64,000 bases of DNA from Cypionkella sp049896245 (GCF_049896245.1 NZ_JAFCTX010000002.1:1-64000), one strand, 5' to 3'; counted from the stretch's first letter, positions 1-8,515 are shown. Notes: a model not told the origin generated them from the letters alone. Numbers and translations: made by a program.

Positions 1-58
1 CGGCGTTGTAAGAGCGCCAGTTCGTCGTGCGGTAGGTCGGAGGTGCAGGTTTGCTCAT
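1..58 (-). CDS. IS5-family transposase, N-terminal fragment cut by the window edge
   Basis: The minus strand from 58 encodes MSKPAPPTYRTTNWRSYNA and stays open to position 1. This resembles the N-terminus of DDE transposases of the IS5 family (IS903-like group), which cut and rejoin the element's ends. Only 19 codons are visible, so the DDE residues cannot be checked and it is unknown whether the gene is intact. The start lies 61 bases inside the terminal repeat, the usual arrangement for these elements. Confidence 0.7.
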   Translation of the reverse strand, partial: MSKPAPPTYRTTNWRSYNA

Positions 59-81
59 ACCCTGCGACTAACACCTTGCAG

Positions 82-360
82 TCACGCAGGGAATCCCTCA
101 CGATTTGTGCAACAGAGCCGATCTGCTTCAATATCTGGTGGGGCAATCGCTACAAATGATATAAAACTGTCAATCCAAGCCGATTCAAAATCAGGTACTG
201 TCTCCAACTCATATTCAGCAAGCTCGGCTCTAATGCGATCAACCACGCCAGCACGTCTACGATAGGCATCAAACCATGCCAAAAATGTTCGCACAGTTGT
301 TGTTGGTGATTTGCCCTCTCCAATTTGATCAAGAATATTCTGTAAAAGTTGATTTGCCAT
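82..360 (-). CDS. Small hypothetical protein truncated by an IS insertion
   Basis: The reading frame is 92 codons, but only about the first 80 residues (120-360) come from host DNA. The last dozen (ending NREGFPA) are read through the terminal repeat and outer end of the insertion sequence, and the stop codon is inside the element. The original gene was therefore longer or had a different C-terminus. The protein is mainly helical by eye, with a basic segment (FDAYRRRAG) and no motif I recognise. The stretch 120-390 is visibly more AT-rich than its neighbours, which hints at acquired DNA. Whether the truncated product works is unknown. Confidence 0.6.
   Translation of the reverse strand: MANQLLQNILDQIGEGKSPTTTVRTFLAWFDAYRRRAGVVDRIRAELAEYELETVPDFESAWIDSFISFVAIAPPDIEADRLCCTNREGFPA
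102..119 (-). repeat. Terminal inverted repeat of the insertion sequence
   Basis: The sequence, read outward-in on the minus strand, is GGCTCTGTTGCACAAATC. It marks the edge of the mobile element: host-like coding sequence starts directly beyond it at 120. The partner repeat would be outside the window. Confidence 0.7.
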
Positions 361-397
361 GCTAAACCTATGATTTTAATTCGTTAAATTGACTGAC

Positions 398-2041
398 TCA
401 CACCAACCGCTCCACTTCCTTCGCCGCCCGCACGAAATCCGCAAACAACGGGTGCGGGGCGAAGGGTTTGCTTTTCAACTCCGGGTGGAACTGCACGCCG
501 ATGAACCATGGGTGGTCTTTGACCTCGACGATCTCGGGCAGGCGGCCATCCGGGCTCATGCCGGAGAAGATCAGGCCGCATTTTTCCAGCTCGGTGATGT
601 ATTTGGCGTCGACCTCGTAGCGGTGGCGGTGGCGTTCCTCAATCGTGGTGGTGCCGTAGATTTCGGCGACATGGCTGCCGGGGGTGAGGGCGGCGGTGTA
701 GGCGCCAAGCCGCATGGTGCCGCCTTTGTCGTCGGTGGTTTTGCGGGCGACGACGTGGTTGCCCTGGATCCACTCTTTCAGGTGGTAGACGACGGGAGTG
801 AAGCGTTTGGCACCGGCCTCAACGTCGAATTCTTCCGAGCCTGCGTTGGTGACGCCTGCGAGGTTGCGGGCGGACTCAATCACGGCCATTTGCATCCCCA
901 AACAGATGCCGAGATAGGGGATTTTCTTTTCCCGCGCGAATTGGGCGGCCTTGATTTTGCCTTCGGTGCCGCGCTCGCCAAAGCCGCCGGGGACGAGGAT
1001 GGCGTGGAAGTTTTCAAGGTAGGGCGCGGGGTCTTCGCGCTCAAAGATTTCGGCGTCGATCCATTCGGCTTTGACGCGGGTGCGGTTGGCCATGCCGCCA
1101 TGGGTCAGCGCCTCGGCAATCGACTTATAGGCGTCTTCCAGCTGGGTGTATTTGCCGACGATAGCAACGCGGACCTCGCCTTCGGCATGGGTCAGACGGT
1201 CCATCACGTCGATCCAGCGGGCGAGGTTGGGCTTGGGGGCGGGGGTGATGCCGAACGCATCCAGCACGGCTTGGTCGAGGCCCGCGCGGTGGTAGGCGAG
1301 CGGGGCCTCGTAGATGGTTTTCAGATCATAGGCCGGGATGACATGTTCTTTGCGGACATTGCAGAACAGCGAGATCTTTTCCAGCTCACGATCCGGGATC
1401 GGGTGTTCAGAGCGGCAGACCAGCACATCGGGGGCAAGGCCGATGCTTTGCAGTTCCTTGACCGAGTGTTGGGTGGGTTTGGTTTTCAACTCGCCTGACG
1501 CTGCGAGGTAGGGCAGCAGGGTGAGGTGCATCAGGATGGATTGGCCGCGCGGGCGTTCGTGGATGAACTGGCGGATGCTCTCGAAGAACGGCAGGCCTTC
1601 GATGTCGCCAACGGTGCCGCCGATCTCACACAGCATGAAATCAACCTCCTCGTCGCCGATGCGCAGGAAGTCTTTGATTTCATTGGTGACGTGGGGAATG
1701 ACTTGGATGGTCTTGCCAAGGTAGTCGCCACGGCGTTCTTTTTCCAGCACGTTGGAATAGATACGGCCGGAGGAGATGCTGTCGGTCTGGCGGGCGGAGA
1801 CGCCGGTGAAACGCTCATAGTGGCCCAGATCAAGATCGGTTTCCGCGCCGTCATCGGTGACGAAGACCTCACCGTGTTCAAACGGGCTCATCGTGCCGGG
1901 ATCGACGTTCAGGTAGGGGTCGAGTTTGCGCAATCGCACCGTGTAGCCACGGGCTTGCAGCAATGCGCCAAGGGCGGCAGAGGCGAGGCCTTTGCCAAGC
2001 GAGGACACCACGCCGCCGGTGATAAAGATATAGCGTGCCAT
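398..2041 (-). CDS. pyrG: CTP synthase
   Basis: This enzyme makes CTP from UTP, ATP and glutamine, the last step of de novo pyrimidine nucleotide synthesis, in the cytoplasm. The 547 residues have the normal two-domain layout. The N-terminal synthetase domain (about 1-265) starts MARYIFITGGVVSSLGKG with its phosphate-binding loop. The C-terminal class I glutamine amidotransferase has the Cys nucleophile in GICLGMQ and the His/Glu pair in GVQFHPE. An in-frame ATG lies 18 bases upstream, but the start at 2041 gives the canonical family N-terminus. It lies downstream of secG on the same strand, a common alphaproteobacterial order and probably one transcript. Confidence 0.98.
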   Translation of the reverse strand: MARYIFITGGVVSSLGKGLASAALGALLQARGYTVRLRKLDPYLNVDPGTMSPFEHGEVFVTDDGAETDLDLGHYERFTGVSARQTDSISSGRIYSNVLEKERRGDYLGKTIQVIPHVTNEIKDFLRIGDEEVDFMLCEIGGTVGDIEGLPFFESIRQFIHERPRGQSILMHLTLLPYLAASGELKTKPTQHSVKELQSIGLAPDVLVCRSEHPIPDRELEKISLFCNVRKEHVIPAYDLKTIYEAPLAYHRAGLDQAVLDAFGITPAPKPNLARWIDVMDRLTHAEGEVRVAIVGKYTQLEDAYKSIAEALTHGGMANRTRVKAEWIDAEIFEREDPAPYLENFHAILVPGGFGERGTEGKIKAAQFAREKKIPYLGICLGMQMAVIESARNLAGVTNAGSEEFDVEAGAKRFTPVVYHLKEWIQGNHVVARKTTDDKGGTMRLGAYTAALTPGSHVAEIYGTTTIEERHRHRYEVDAKYITELEKCGLIFSGMSPDGRLPEIVEVKDHPWFIGVQFHPELKSKPFAPHPLFADFVRAAKEVERLV

Positions 2042-2193
2042 GTGGGGGCCCCCGTGCATTGGTTAAAACGGCTCTGATTCGCAGGTTTGGAATCACAGCA
2101 TCACGGGAGTTGAGCAATAGCTTAAGCAAAGCCAATGCGCAACCCGACCGCTAGATGCTGTCGGTTGGCGGTGTTGCGCTGCAACAGTTGGTG

Positions 2194-2631
2194 TTAGTTC
2201 GAGGCCGGAGGCGTCGCTGGCGCAGGTGCCGCAGGGGCTGTGGCATCCGGGGCTGACGGAGGCGTTGCGGGTGCGGTCGCGGCCGGAGGTGCTGCCGGAC
2301 TGCCATCATTCGAGGGCGGCAGCAGATCACCGCCTGCGGGCAGTGCCGGAGCCGGGGCTTTTGCGGCGGGTTGTTCGGCCCCGATCTGGTCGATCACCGA
2401 AGCGGTCGAAGCCGAGCGCGCGGCCAGAATGGTCATGGTGATCGAGGTCACGATGAACATCGCCGCCAGCACCCAAGTGACTTTGCCCAAGGCTGTCGCG
2501 GCCGCGCGGCCCGAAATTGCCCCGCCCGACGAGCCCATGCCAAGCCCGCCGCCTTCCGACCGTTGCAACAGCACCACGCCGATCAACAGCAAAGCGAGGA
2601 TGAGGTGGACGGTGAGAACGACGTTTTCCAT
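2194..2631 (-). CDS. secG: Protein translocase subunit SecG
   Basis: SecG is the small subunit of the SecYEG channel in the inner membrane. The first 75 or so residues show two hydrophobic helices (around 3-20 and 52-70) joined by the conserved loop with QRSEGGGLGMG. At 145 residues it is longer than the enterobacterial form because of a C-terminal tail of about 60 residues made almost entirely of Ala and Pro. Such tails are frequent in this family among alphaproteobacteria, and their role is unknown. pyrG follows downstream on the same strand. Confidence 0.93.
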   Translation of the reverse strand: MENVVLTVHLILALLLIGVVLLQRSEGGGLGMGSSGGAISGRAAATALGKVTWVLAAMFIVTSITMTILAARSASTASVIDQIGAEQPAAKAPAPALPAGGDLLPPSNDGSPAAPPAATAPATPPSAPDATAPAAPAPATPPASN

Positions 2632-2720
2632 ACGGGCCGGGCTTTCTAAGAGGTCGCGGCCTATCTAGGCGGATGCAGTCAGGCGTGCAAGCCCCTCGGG
2701 TGCTCTTGGTCATCCTCTCT

Positions 2721-2786
2721 GCTCAAATATCCCCGCCGGAGGCTAGCTCGGCTGGCCTAAGGTGCCTCCGGCGGGAGTATTTGAGC
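2721..2786. terminator. Long intergenic inverted repeat built from two GAGTATTT-type elements
   Basis: Two 23-base arms (2721-2743 and 2764-2786) are inverted copies with two mismatches around a 20-base loop. Each arm carries CCTCCGGCGGG followed by an ATATTT or GTATTT core. It lies just downstream of the VOC gene and upstream of secG, so it probably ends the VOC transcript. Related GAGTATTT sequences recur at about 10268, 12596 and 23280. Confidence 0.65.
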
Positions 2787-2810
2787 CAATGTGAATGGCT
2801 AAGGTCGGAG

Positions 2811-3203
2811 CTATTCTGGCGCGGTGCAGACGGCGGTGCAGACGGCGGAGAGTTTGTTGCCGTCGGGGTCGCGGACGTAACAGCTGTAGAAATTCGGATC
2901 ATAACGCAGGCCGGGGGCACCTTCATCGCGGCCGCCATGGGCGAGGGCGGCTTGGTGGAAGGCATCGACGGCGGCGCGGGTTTGGGCGCTAAAGGCGGGC
3001 ATCGAGCCGTTGCCCACGGTGGCGGGGTTGCCGTCAAAGGGCTGGTTGATCCAGACGAGGGGGTTTGCGGCGAGGATAGGGCCATAGCCGATTTCGCCGT
3101 CATATTCGCCCATGAAATGCAGGCCGATGGGGGCTAGGGTGGCATCGTAGAAACGTTTGGCGCGGGCGATGTCGTTGGTGCCGAGGGTGATGTAGAGCAG
3201 CAT
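2811..3203 (-). CDS. VOC-family (glyoxalase/dioxygenase fold) protein
   Basis: This 130-residue protein has the vicinal oxygen chelate fold: MLLYITLGTNDIARAKRFYDA opens the first beta-alpha unit and YVRDPDGNKLSAV is the typical closing strand. The family includes glyoxalase I, bleomycin-resistance proteins and extradiol dioxygenases; the substrate cannot be told from the sequence. The frame stays open upstream to 3326, but ATG 3203 is preceded by a good AAGGACG ribosome site and starts at the fold, so the shorter start is chosen. It is transcribed away from the membrane-protein gene at 3321. Confidence 0.88.
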   Translation of the reverse strand: MLLYITLGTNDIARAKRFYDATLAPIGLHFMGEYDGEIGYGPILAANPLVWINQPFDGNPATVGNGSMPAFSAQTRAAVDAFHQAALAHGGRDEGAPGLRYDPNFYSCYVRDPDGNKLSAVCTAVCTAPE

Positions 3204-3320
3204 GAGGCGTCCTTGATTGGGTGCGCCCAGTCTAGCGGAACGCGTTGGGGCAAGCCACTTGCTTCGTTGGAAATCCGGGACATACTCGCGATATTCAGGC
3301 GATAAGTTGAGTGAGACATT

Positions 3321-3689
3321 ATGCAAAAGATGACGGCGAGAAGCGCCCGTATCCGGGGTGTGTTTGTGCTGATCTGCGGGCTGCCGCTGTTGGCAGTGGG
3401 GCTGTGGTTGATCTGGATTGTGCTGGCAAGGCCGATGCCGGATTGGGTGCCAGAGGCGATCACGCCGGGGGCGGGTTTGCGGATTGACGGCTTGGATGCG
3501 AGTTCGAGTGATGAGCAGCGGCTGCGCAGTCTGCCAGGGATGGCGAGCCTGTTTTTGCTGGTGTTTGGGCTGATCACCACGGTTCAGGGTGTGATTATGC
3601 TGGTTTTGGGGCGGCGCAGTATAGCGTTGCTGGTTTTGATGCTGGCGATGGCGGTCGGGATGGTGGTGTTCGGCTGGTCGGTGCGCTGA
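3321..3689 (+). CDS. Small hypothetical membrane protein
   Basis: The product is 122 residues. Three hydrophobic segments are visible (about 13-36, 74-95 and 100-120). A polar loop of about 35 residues between the first two contains PDWVPEAITPGAGLRIDGLD. Positive residues sit at the N-terminus, which suggests that end is cytoplasmic. I do not recognise the family and propose no function. An alternative start at 3330 would remove three residues. It converges with the DUF6524-like gene, with only three bases between the two stop codons. Confidence 0.65.
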   Translation: MQKMTARSARIRGVFVLICGLPLLAVGLWLIWIVLARPMPDWVPEAITPGAGLRIDGLDASSSDEQRLRSLPGMASLFLLVFGLITTVQGVIMLVLGRRSIALLVLMLAMAVGMVVFGWSVR

Positions 3690-3692
3690 CGG

Positions 3693-4088
3693 TTAGTCCT
3701 GCACCTCATCCACAGTGGCTTGGCCGGAGAGGCGCTGGCGGATGATGCTCCATGACAGGCCGATGCCCAGCACCACCGAAAGCGCGAAGATGCCGAGCCA
3801 GAGGTTCAGGGACGGGTTTTGCAGGGTGAGGATCTGGTAGTCGATCAGCACCCAGACGAGGGCGGCGACGATTGCGCCGACCAGCAGGATGCCGAACGTG
3901 CCGATCGAGCGCAGGGTGGCGCCGATGTAGATCATATAGCCGACACCGAGAAGGAGGCCGAGCAGGAGGGTCAGCGGCATTTGGGTGTGCCAATTCGCCT
4001 CGGCCCAGCGGGTGAAGTTGATTTGGGTCGGGTTGTAGGTGGCTGACAGCAACAGAAATGCCCCAAGCCAGCGCAGGATAATGCCCAT
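3693..4088 (-). CDS. DUF6524-like small membrane protein
   Basis: A 131-residue integral membrane protein with four hydrophobic helices: one at the N-terminus after MGIILRWLG, a pair around 35-75 and one near 95-115. A polar segment with SATYNPTQINFTRW follows the first helix. From memory it resembles DUF6524, an uncharacterised proteobacterial family. The frame is open to 4253, but ATG 4088 has a GAGGGGG ribosome site and begins directly at the first helix. It is divergent from purA; no shared function is implied. Confidence 0.8.
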   Translation of the reverse strand: MGIILRWLGAFLLLSATYNPTQINFTRWAEANWHTQMPLTLLLGLLLGVGYMIYIGATLRSIGTFGILLVGAIVAALVWVLIDYQILTLQNPSLNLWLGIFALSVVLGIGLSWSIIRQRLSGQATVDEVQD

Positions 4089-4223
4089 GTTTTCCCCCTC
4101 GTTTGGTCTTTGGTGGCGCATCTGCGGCGGTCTGTCTAGCGGGCCCACGTGATTTAGCGGTTTCATAGCTGCGCAGGTGTCGCTATAGGTCGCGCGGTTT
4201 TTCCAGAACGCGAAGGATATGCC

Positions 4224-5516
4224 GTGGCCAATGTTGTTGTCGTCGGAGCCCAATGGGGCGACGAAGGTAAGGGGAAAATCGTCGACTGGCTCTCAGAGCG
4301 GGCCGATGTGATTGCGCGCTTTCAGGGCGGGCATAACGCCGGGCATACTTTGGTGATTGACGGCAAGGTGTATAAGCTGTCGCTGCTGCCCTCGGGGATT
4401 GTGCGCGGTGGCAAGCTTTCGGTGATCGGCAATGGCGTGGTGGTCGATCCGTGGCATCTGGTGACAGAGATCGAAAAGCTGCGCGGGCAGGGTGTTGATA
4501 TCACGCCGGAAAACCTGATGGTGGCCGAGAATGCCTCGTTGATCCTGCCGATTCATGGCGAGTTGGATCGGGCGCGTGAGGGGCAGACCGGGGTGGCCAA
4601 GATCGGCACCACCGGGCGCGGCATTGGTCCGGCCTATGAGGATAAAGTGGGTCGCAGGGCCATTCGGGTGGCCGATCTGGCGGACGAGACGACGTTGGAA
4701 GCTCGGGTGGATCGCTTGATGGGCCACCATGATGCGCTGCGCCGGGGCTTGGGGATTGCGCCGATTGACCGCGAGTCTCTGCTCGATCAGTTGCGCGCGA
4801 TTGCGCCGCAGGTTTTGCCCTATGCCAAGCCGGTGTGGAAGGTTTTGACCGAGGCGCGTAAGGCCGGAAAGCGGATTTTGTTTGAGGGCGCGCAGGGGGC
4901 TTTGCTGGATATTGATTTCGGCACCTATCCGTTTGTGACCTCATCGAATGTGATCGCAGGGCAGGCGGCGACGGGCACGGGGTTGGGGCCAACGGCGATT
5001 GATTTCGTGTTGGGGATCGTGAAGGCCTATACGACCAGGGTGGGTGAAGGCCCGTTCCCGGCGGAGTTGTTTGACGCTGATGGCGCGCGGTTGGGTGAGC
5101 GTGGGCATGAATTTGGCACCGTCACCGGGCGCAAGCGGCGCTGCGGCTGGTTCGATGCGGTTTTGGTGCGGCAGACCTGTGCGACCTCTGGCGTGTCGGG
5201 GATTGCCTTGACCAAGTTGGACGTGCTCGACGGCTTTCCGGTGCTGAAGATTTGCATCGGCTATGATCTGGATGGCGTGCGGCTGGATTATCTGCCAACC
5301 GCCGCCGATCAACAGGCGCGCTGCACGCCGATCTATGAGGAAATGGAAGGTTGGACCCAGAATACCGCAGGCGCGCGGTCTTGGGCCGATCTGCCGGGCG
5401 CTGCAATCAAATATGTGCGGCGGATTGAGGAATTGATCCAATGTCCGGTGGCGCTACTTTCAACCTCGCCCGAGCGTGATGATACGATTCTGGTGACCGA
5501 TCCGTTTGCGGATTGA
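4224..5516 (+). CDS. purA: Adenylosuccinate synthetase
   Basis: This enzyme joins IMP and aspartate using GTP, the first committed step from IMP to AMP, in the cytoplasm. The 430 residues match the usual length. Visible are the N-terminal GTP loop with GDEGKGK, the catalytic region FQGGHNAGHT, the signature GTTGRGIGPAYEDK and the C-terminal KLDVLDGFP segment of the base-binding region. The start is GTG 4224, with AAGGA seven bases upstream. A DUF2842 gene follows after 87 bases and a strong terminator closes the unit. Confidence 0.98.
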   Translation: MANVVVVGAQWGDEGKGKIVDWLSERADVIARFQGGHNAGHTLVIDGKVYKLSLLPSGIVRGGKLSVIGNGVVVDPWHLVTEIEKLRGQGVDITPENLMVAENASLILPIHGELDRAREGQTGVAKIGTTGRGIGPAYEDKVGRRAIRVADLADETTLEARVDRLMGHHDALRRGLGIAPIDRESLLDQLRAIAPQVLPYAKPVWKVLTEARKAGKRILFEGAQGALLDIDFGTYPFVTSSNVIAGQAATGTGLGPTAIDFVLGIVKAYTTRVGEGPFPAELFDADGARLGERGHEFGTVTGRKRRCGWFDAVLVRQTCATSGVSGIALTKLDVLDGFPVLKICIGYDLDGVRLDYLPTAADQQARCTPIYEEMEGWTQNTAGARSWADLPGAAIKYVRRIEELIQCPVALLSTSPERDDTILVTDPFAD

Positions 5517-5603
5517 ACGGGCGCTCATTGCGCGCTGTGCTTCGCGCTTCGCTGGGGCGAGGACCGCTGCGCAGCGAGACAGGAGCGGCAGTAGGAGGGT
5601 GCG

Positions 5604-5837
5604 ATGGCGCTGAGTTACAAGGCCCGGAAGCGGTGGTCTTTGCTGATCCTGTTGGTCGGGATGCCGATTTATGTCGTGGTGGCGGTCAATCTGATCGGCA
5701 AAATTGATCGTCTGCCAATCTGGGCCGAGGTTCCGGCCTACCTGCTGTTGGGCGTGGCGTGGATATTGCCGTTCAAATCGGTATTTTTGGGGGTAGGGCA
5801 GCCTGATCCTGACGCACCTGTTGATCGCAAACCCTGA
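5604..5837 (+). CDS. DUF2842 family membrane protein
   Basis: A 77-residue protein with a short basic N-terminus (YKARKRW) and two hydrophobic helices (about 12-32 and 42-62), ending in a proline- and aspartate-rich tail. The pattern and size match DUF2842, a small inner-membrane family of unknown function in alphaproteobacteria. It lies 87 bases after purA, so co-transcription is likely. The spacer between them is GC-rich and can fold, with short TCGCTG/CAGCGA arms. Confidence 0.82.
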   Translation: MALSYKARKRWSLLILLVGMPIYVVVAVNLIGKIDRLPIWAEVPAYLLLGVAWILPFKSVFLGVGQPDPDAPVDRKP

Positions 5838-5846
5838 TCAGCAATG

Positions 5847-5884
5847 AAAACAGCCGGAACATTCCCCAACGTTCCGGCTGTTTT
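5847..5884. terminator. Bidirectional rho-independent terminator
   Basis: A perfect 14-bp stem, AAAACAGCCGGAAC (5847-5860) pairing with GTTCCGGCTGTTTT (5871-5884), surrounds a 10-base loop. A-runs on one side and T-runs on the other let it work in both directions. It separates the purA unit from the minus-strand gene ending at 5924. Confidence 0.92.
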
Positions 5885-5923
5885 ATCGGGCGCGAGTGGC
5901 AGCCTCGGCCCTGTTGTGTTGGC

Positions 5924-8515
5924 TTATGCGGTAAAGCGAAGCGCCTCCGCCAGCAAGGGCGAACGCTCGGTCATGGCAAATTGGCCACGCTTAATTTTCG
6001 CGATCCGACCTTGCCGCAGCAGGGTGCCGAAAGCGCGCAGGCAGTCTTCGCGTTGGTGATCTGGTTCGTCGATCAGGGTTTCCAGCTGACGTATGACAAG
6101 GGGGCGGCTGAAGTTCGGGCGGCCCAGCACTTGCGTGCAATAGACCGCAGAGGCTTCCAGCAGTTCGGCCAAGGAAGTTGCGCCAAGTTTTTCGGCGAAA
6201 TCGGCGAAGTTCTGGCCCTCGGCGAAGAAATTTCCGTCATCTTCGGCGGTGAGCAGATCTTCGTCGTCCAGATCGTCACTTGCGTCGCCGATCAGGCTGT
6301 CTTCATTTGGCATGGCTTGCATCGCGGCCATGCTGGCGGCACCGCTGACGCGGCGCGGGCGCACCGGCATCACCACGCGGGGGGTGGTTGGGGCGGCGGG
6401 CGGCTGGATCACGGGAGGCACAAACGCGACGGGCTTGGCGCGGTCAATGCGTTGTTCCGACACCAAAACCAACGGCGTCAGGCGTTCGGCATTGGCGGCG
6501 GCGCGGGCCTCGATGCTGCCGTCGGCGGGCTTCGGGCGGACCACGCTTTCCAGATCGTGGCGGTAAATGTCCTGACGATCAGGTTGCGGGCGGCCGGGGT
6601 TGGCGGCTTTGATTTGGCGTTCGGCCTCGGTTGCGGCGACGGCGGCTTTCAGATGCGAGATCGCCGAATGGCGGCGGCGGCTGTCTTCATCGTCCATCGC
6701 GGAATTGGTCGCGGCCATCAGCCGGGTGACGGCGTCGTCATCCGATTCGGTTTCCAACAGTTTGCGACCCTCGGTGTGTTGGGTCGGCTGCGGTTGGGCA
6801 TCGCTTTCAGCAGCTGTTTCAGCTTCTGCGGGCGCGGTGGAGGCCAGCAAGGCTGCAACGGCGTCCGCTGCGGGGGTGATCTCGGGCAGGATTTCTGCGG
6901 CAGGTGCATCAGCGACGGGCGCGTCGGCCAGAGCGGCTGCGAGTTGATCGTCGTCGTCAAAGCTGGCCTCAATCGGGCGCGGCGTCAGTTGACGCACGGG
7001 GCGGGTCGGGCGCACCGGCAAAGCTGACATTGGGGCGGATGCCGCCGGGACCTCGGCCTCTAGCGCCGCGAGTTCGGCTTGCAGGGCTGCCTCGGCCTCG
7101 GGCGAGAGCAGCGAGGTTTGAGCGGTTTCGGCTTGAGTTGCTTCGGGCGCGCGCGGTGTATCGGCGCGGCGGATTTTGATCACACGGGCGCGGGCACGCT
7201 GGATTTTCTCGCCCGACTCGGAAGCTGCTTCGGGGAAAGCTGTGGCAGCGGCCTGCGCTTCTGGTTCCGGCTGGATTTCGGGGGCGATGGAAAATTCCGG
7301 GGTGGTTTCCGGTGTCGCAGGCAAGCTGGCGAGCAAGATGTCGCCTTCCGCATCGTCTTCTGCTGCGTCAGCGGCTTCTGGCAGATCAACTTCTGACAGA
7401 TCAACTTCTGACAGAGTGGCTTCAGATACTGCATCGGAAACCGCGATCAGCGGCTCTGAGATCGGCGAGGCTGCATCAGTTTCAGGCTGGACTTGATCGT
7501 TCTCGGCGATCAGAGCGCCAAGTGAGGCCAGCATGTCTTCATCGGCATAGGCCGCAGCTTCGGCAATCGGATCGTGCTCGGGCAACACATCAGCGAGGAT
7601 TTCGTCGTCATAGTCTTCGGCTGCGGGCGCTTCTTGCGCAGCAGTTGCAAAATCTTCGATCACCGGATCTTCGCTGGCGATCAGGCTTTCGGCTGCGATC
7701 AGGCTTTCGACTTCGGGCAGATCATCTGCGAAGGCGGCGGCAAGATCGGCGGAACTGTCGGTCTGCAAGGCGGGGTCTTCGTCATAGCCTTCTTCGGCTG
7801 CGGGCAACGCGGCACTGGTGTCAGCAGCTTCGGCAAGCACTGGAGCGTCAAGGGCTGTCAGATCGGCAAGATCCTGCGACTCGATCTCGGTCTCTGATGT
7901 GTCTTGATGATCAGGGATGATCTCTGCGACGATCAGGGCTTCGGGTTCGTTAGCGTATTGCGGTGCGGGTGCATCCGCTTCGACAGTGGTTTCCGAGCCA
8001 GCTTCCGGGGCCGCCAAAGCGGCGATATTGGCCAGAATGTCATCGGAATGTTGGTCTTCGCTGTAGCTGTCGTCGGCAAGAGCGGCGGCTTCGGCGATGT
8101 GGTGAATGGCGGGTTCGGCAGCCATTGGAGCGGATTGGGCGGCACGCAGGCGGGACAGCCGTTCGGCGACGGATTCGCCATTGGCATCCACGGCAGCGGC
8201 TACAGCAGGGGGGGCGACAGCAGGTGCAATGACGGGGGCGGCGAGCGCAGGCGCTTCAACGTCGCCAGCGCGCAAGATCACGCCATTGTCCTGAATTTTC
8301 GCCTCAACTCGGCGCTGAATTTCCCGCTCGGCGATGCGGTGCAGCATGGCGGCATCGGGGGTGGGCGGCTCGGCCCCGAAATAGCGGTCTTCGGCGGCGA
8401 GATCGCGGAAATATTCGGCGATGGCCTTCATGGTGTTGAAAGGCTCGTCGAACCCTTCCAGCGTGCAGCTGAAAGTTCCGTAAGAAACGGTAAGAATTTT
8501 ACTTGCACCGATCAT
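5924..8515 (-). CDS. Large acidic low-complexity protein of unknown function
   Basis: The 863 residues fall into three parts. The N-terminal 75 or so look folded, starting MIGASKILTVSYGTFSCTL. A very long middle (about 80-730) is rich in Ala, Glu and Asp, with short repeats such as DLSEVDLSEVDLPE and ESLIAAESLIA, and is surely disordered. The C-terminal 95 again look folded, with an all-helical segment around LAELLEASAVYCTQVLGRP. No signal peptide or membrane helix is seen, so it should be cytoplasmic. Similar Rhodobacteraceae proteins have been labelled as CheA-like, but I see no histidine kinase motif and do not support that name. It is divergent from thiN. Confidence 0.8.
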   Translation of the reverse strand: MIGASKILTVSYGTFSCTLEGFDEPFNTMKAIAEYFRDLAAEDRYFGAEPPTPDAAMLHRIAEREIQRRVEAKIQDNGVILRAGDVEAPALAAPVIAPAVAPPAVAAAVDANGESVAERLSRLRAAQSAPMAAEPAIHHIAEAAALADDSYSEDQHSDDILANIAALAAPEAGSETTVEADAPAPQYANEPEALIVAEIIPDHQDTSETEIESQDLADLTALDAPVLAEAADTSAALPAAEEGYDEDPALQTDSSADLAAAFADDLPEVESLIAAESLIASEDPVIEDFATAAQEAPAAEDYDDEILADVLPEHDPIAEAAAYADEDMLASLGALIAENDQVQPETDAASPISEPLIAVSDAVSEATLSEVDLSEVDLPEAADAAEDDAEGDILLASLPATPETTPEFSIAPEIQPEPEAQAAATAFPEAASESGEKIQRARARVIKIRRADTPRAPEATQAETAQTSLLSPEAEAALQAELAALEAEVPAASAPMSALPVRPTRPVRQLTPRPIEASFDDDDQLAAALADAPVADAPAAEILPEITPAADAVAALLASTAPAEAETAAESDAQPQPTQHTEGRKLLETESDDDAVTRLMAATNSAMDDEDSRRRHSAISHLKAAVAATEAERQIKAANPGRPQPDRQDIYRHDLESVVRPKPADGSIEARAAANAERLTPLVLVSEQRIDRAKPVAFVPPVIQPPAAPTTPRVVMPVRPRRVSGAASMAAMQAMPNEDSLIGDASDDLDDEDLLTAEDDGNFFAEGQNFADFAEKLGATSLAELLEASAVYCTQVLGRPNFSRPLVIRQLETLIDEPDHQREDCLRAFGTLLRQGRIAKIKRGQFAMTERSPLLAEALRFTA

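Larger units (their letters stand above)
1..119 (-). mobile_element. IS5-family insertion sequence, one end only
   Basis: The window opens inside an insertion sequence. Read on the minus strand, positions 119 to 102 begin GGCTCTGTTGCACAAAT, which matches the usual terminal inverted repeat of the IS903-like group of the IS5 family. A transposase start codon lies inward at 58. The other end lies outside the window. The element joins host DNA at 119/120; this group normally duplicates 9 bp of target, so 120-128 is the predicted duplication. The call rests on remembered family features, not a database match. Confidence 0.75.

Noticed and set aside
389..1498. Long + strand open frame opposite pyrG (369 codons)
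   Set aside because: It is the antisense shadow of pyrG in high-GC DNA; composition is shadow-like and no domain is recognisable.
5981..7027. + strand frames opposite the acidic protein gene
   Set aside because: They mirror the Ala/Glu/Asp codons of the real gene and end with no recognisable fold.
5924..8515. CheA histidine kinase identity for the acidic protein
   Set aside because: No phospho-accepting His motif, ATPase N/G boxes or CheW domain can be seen.
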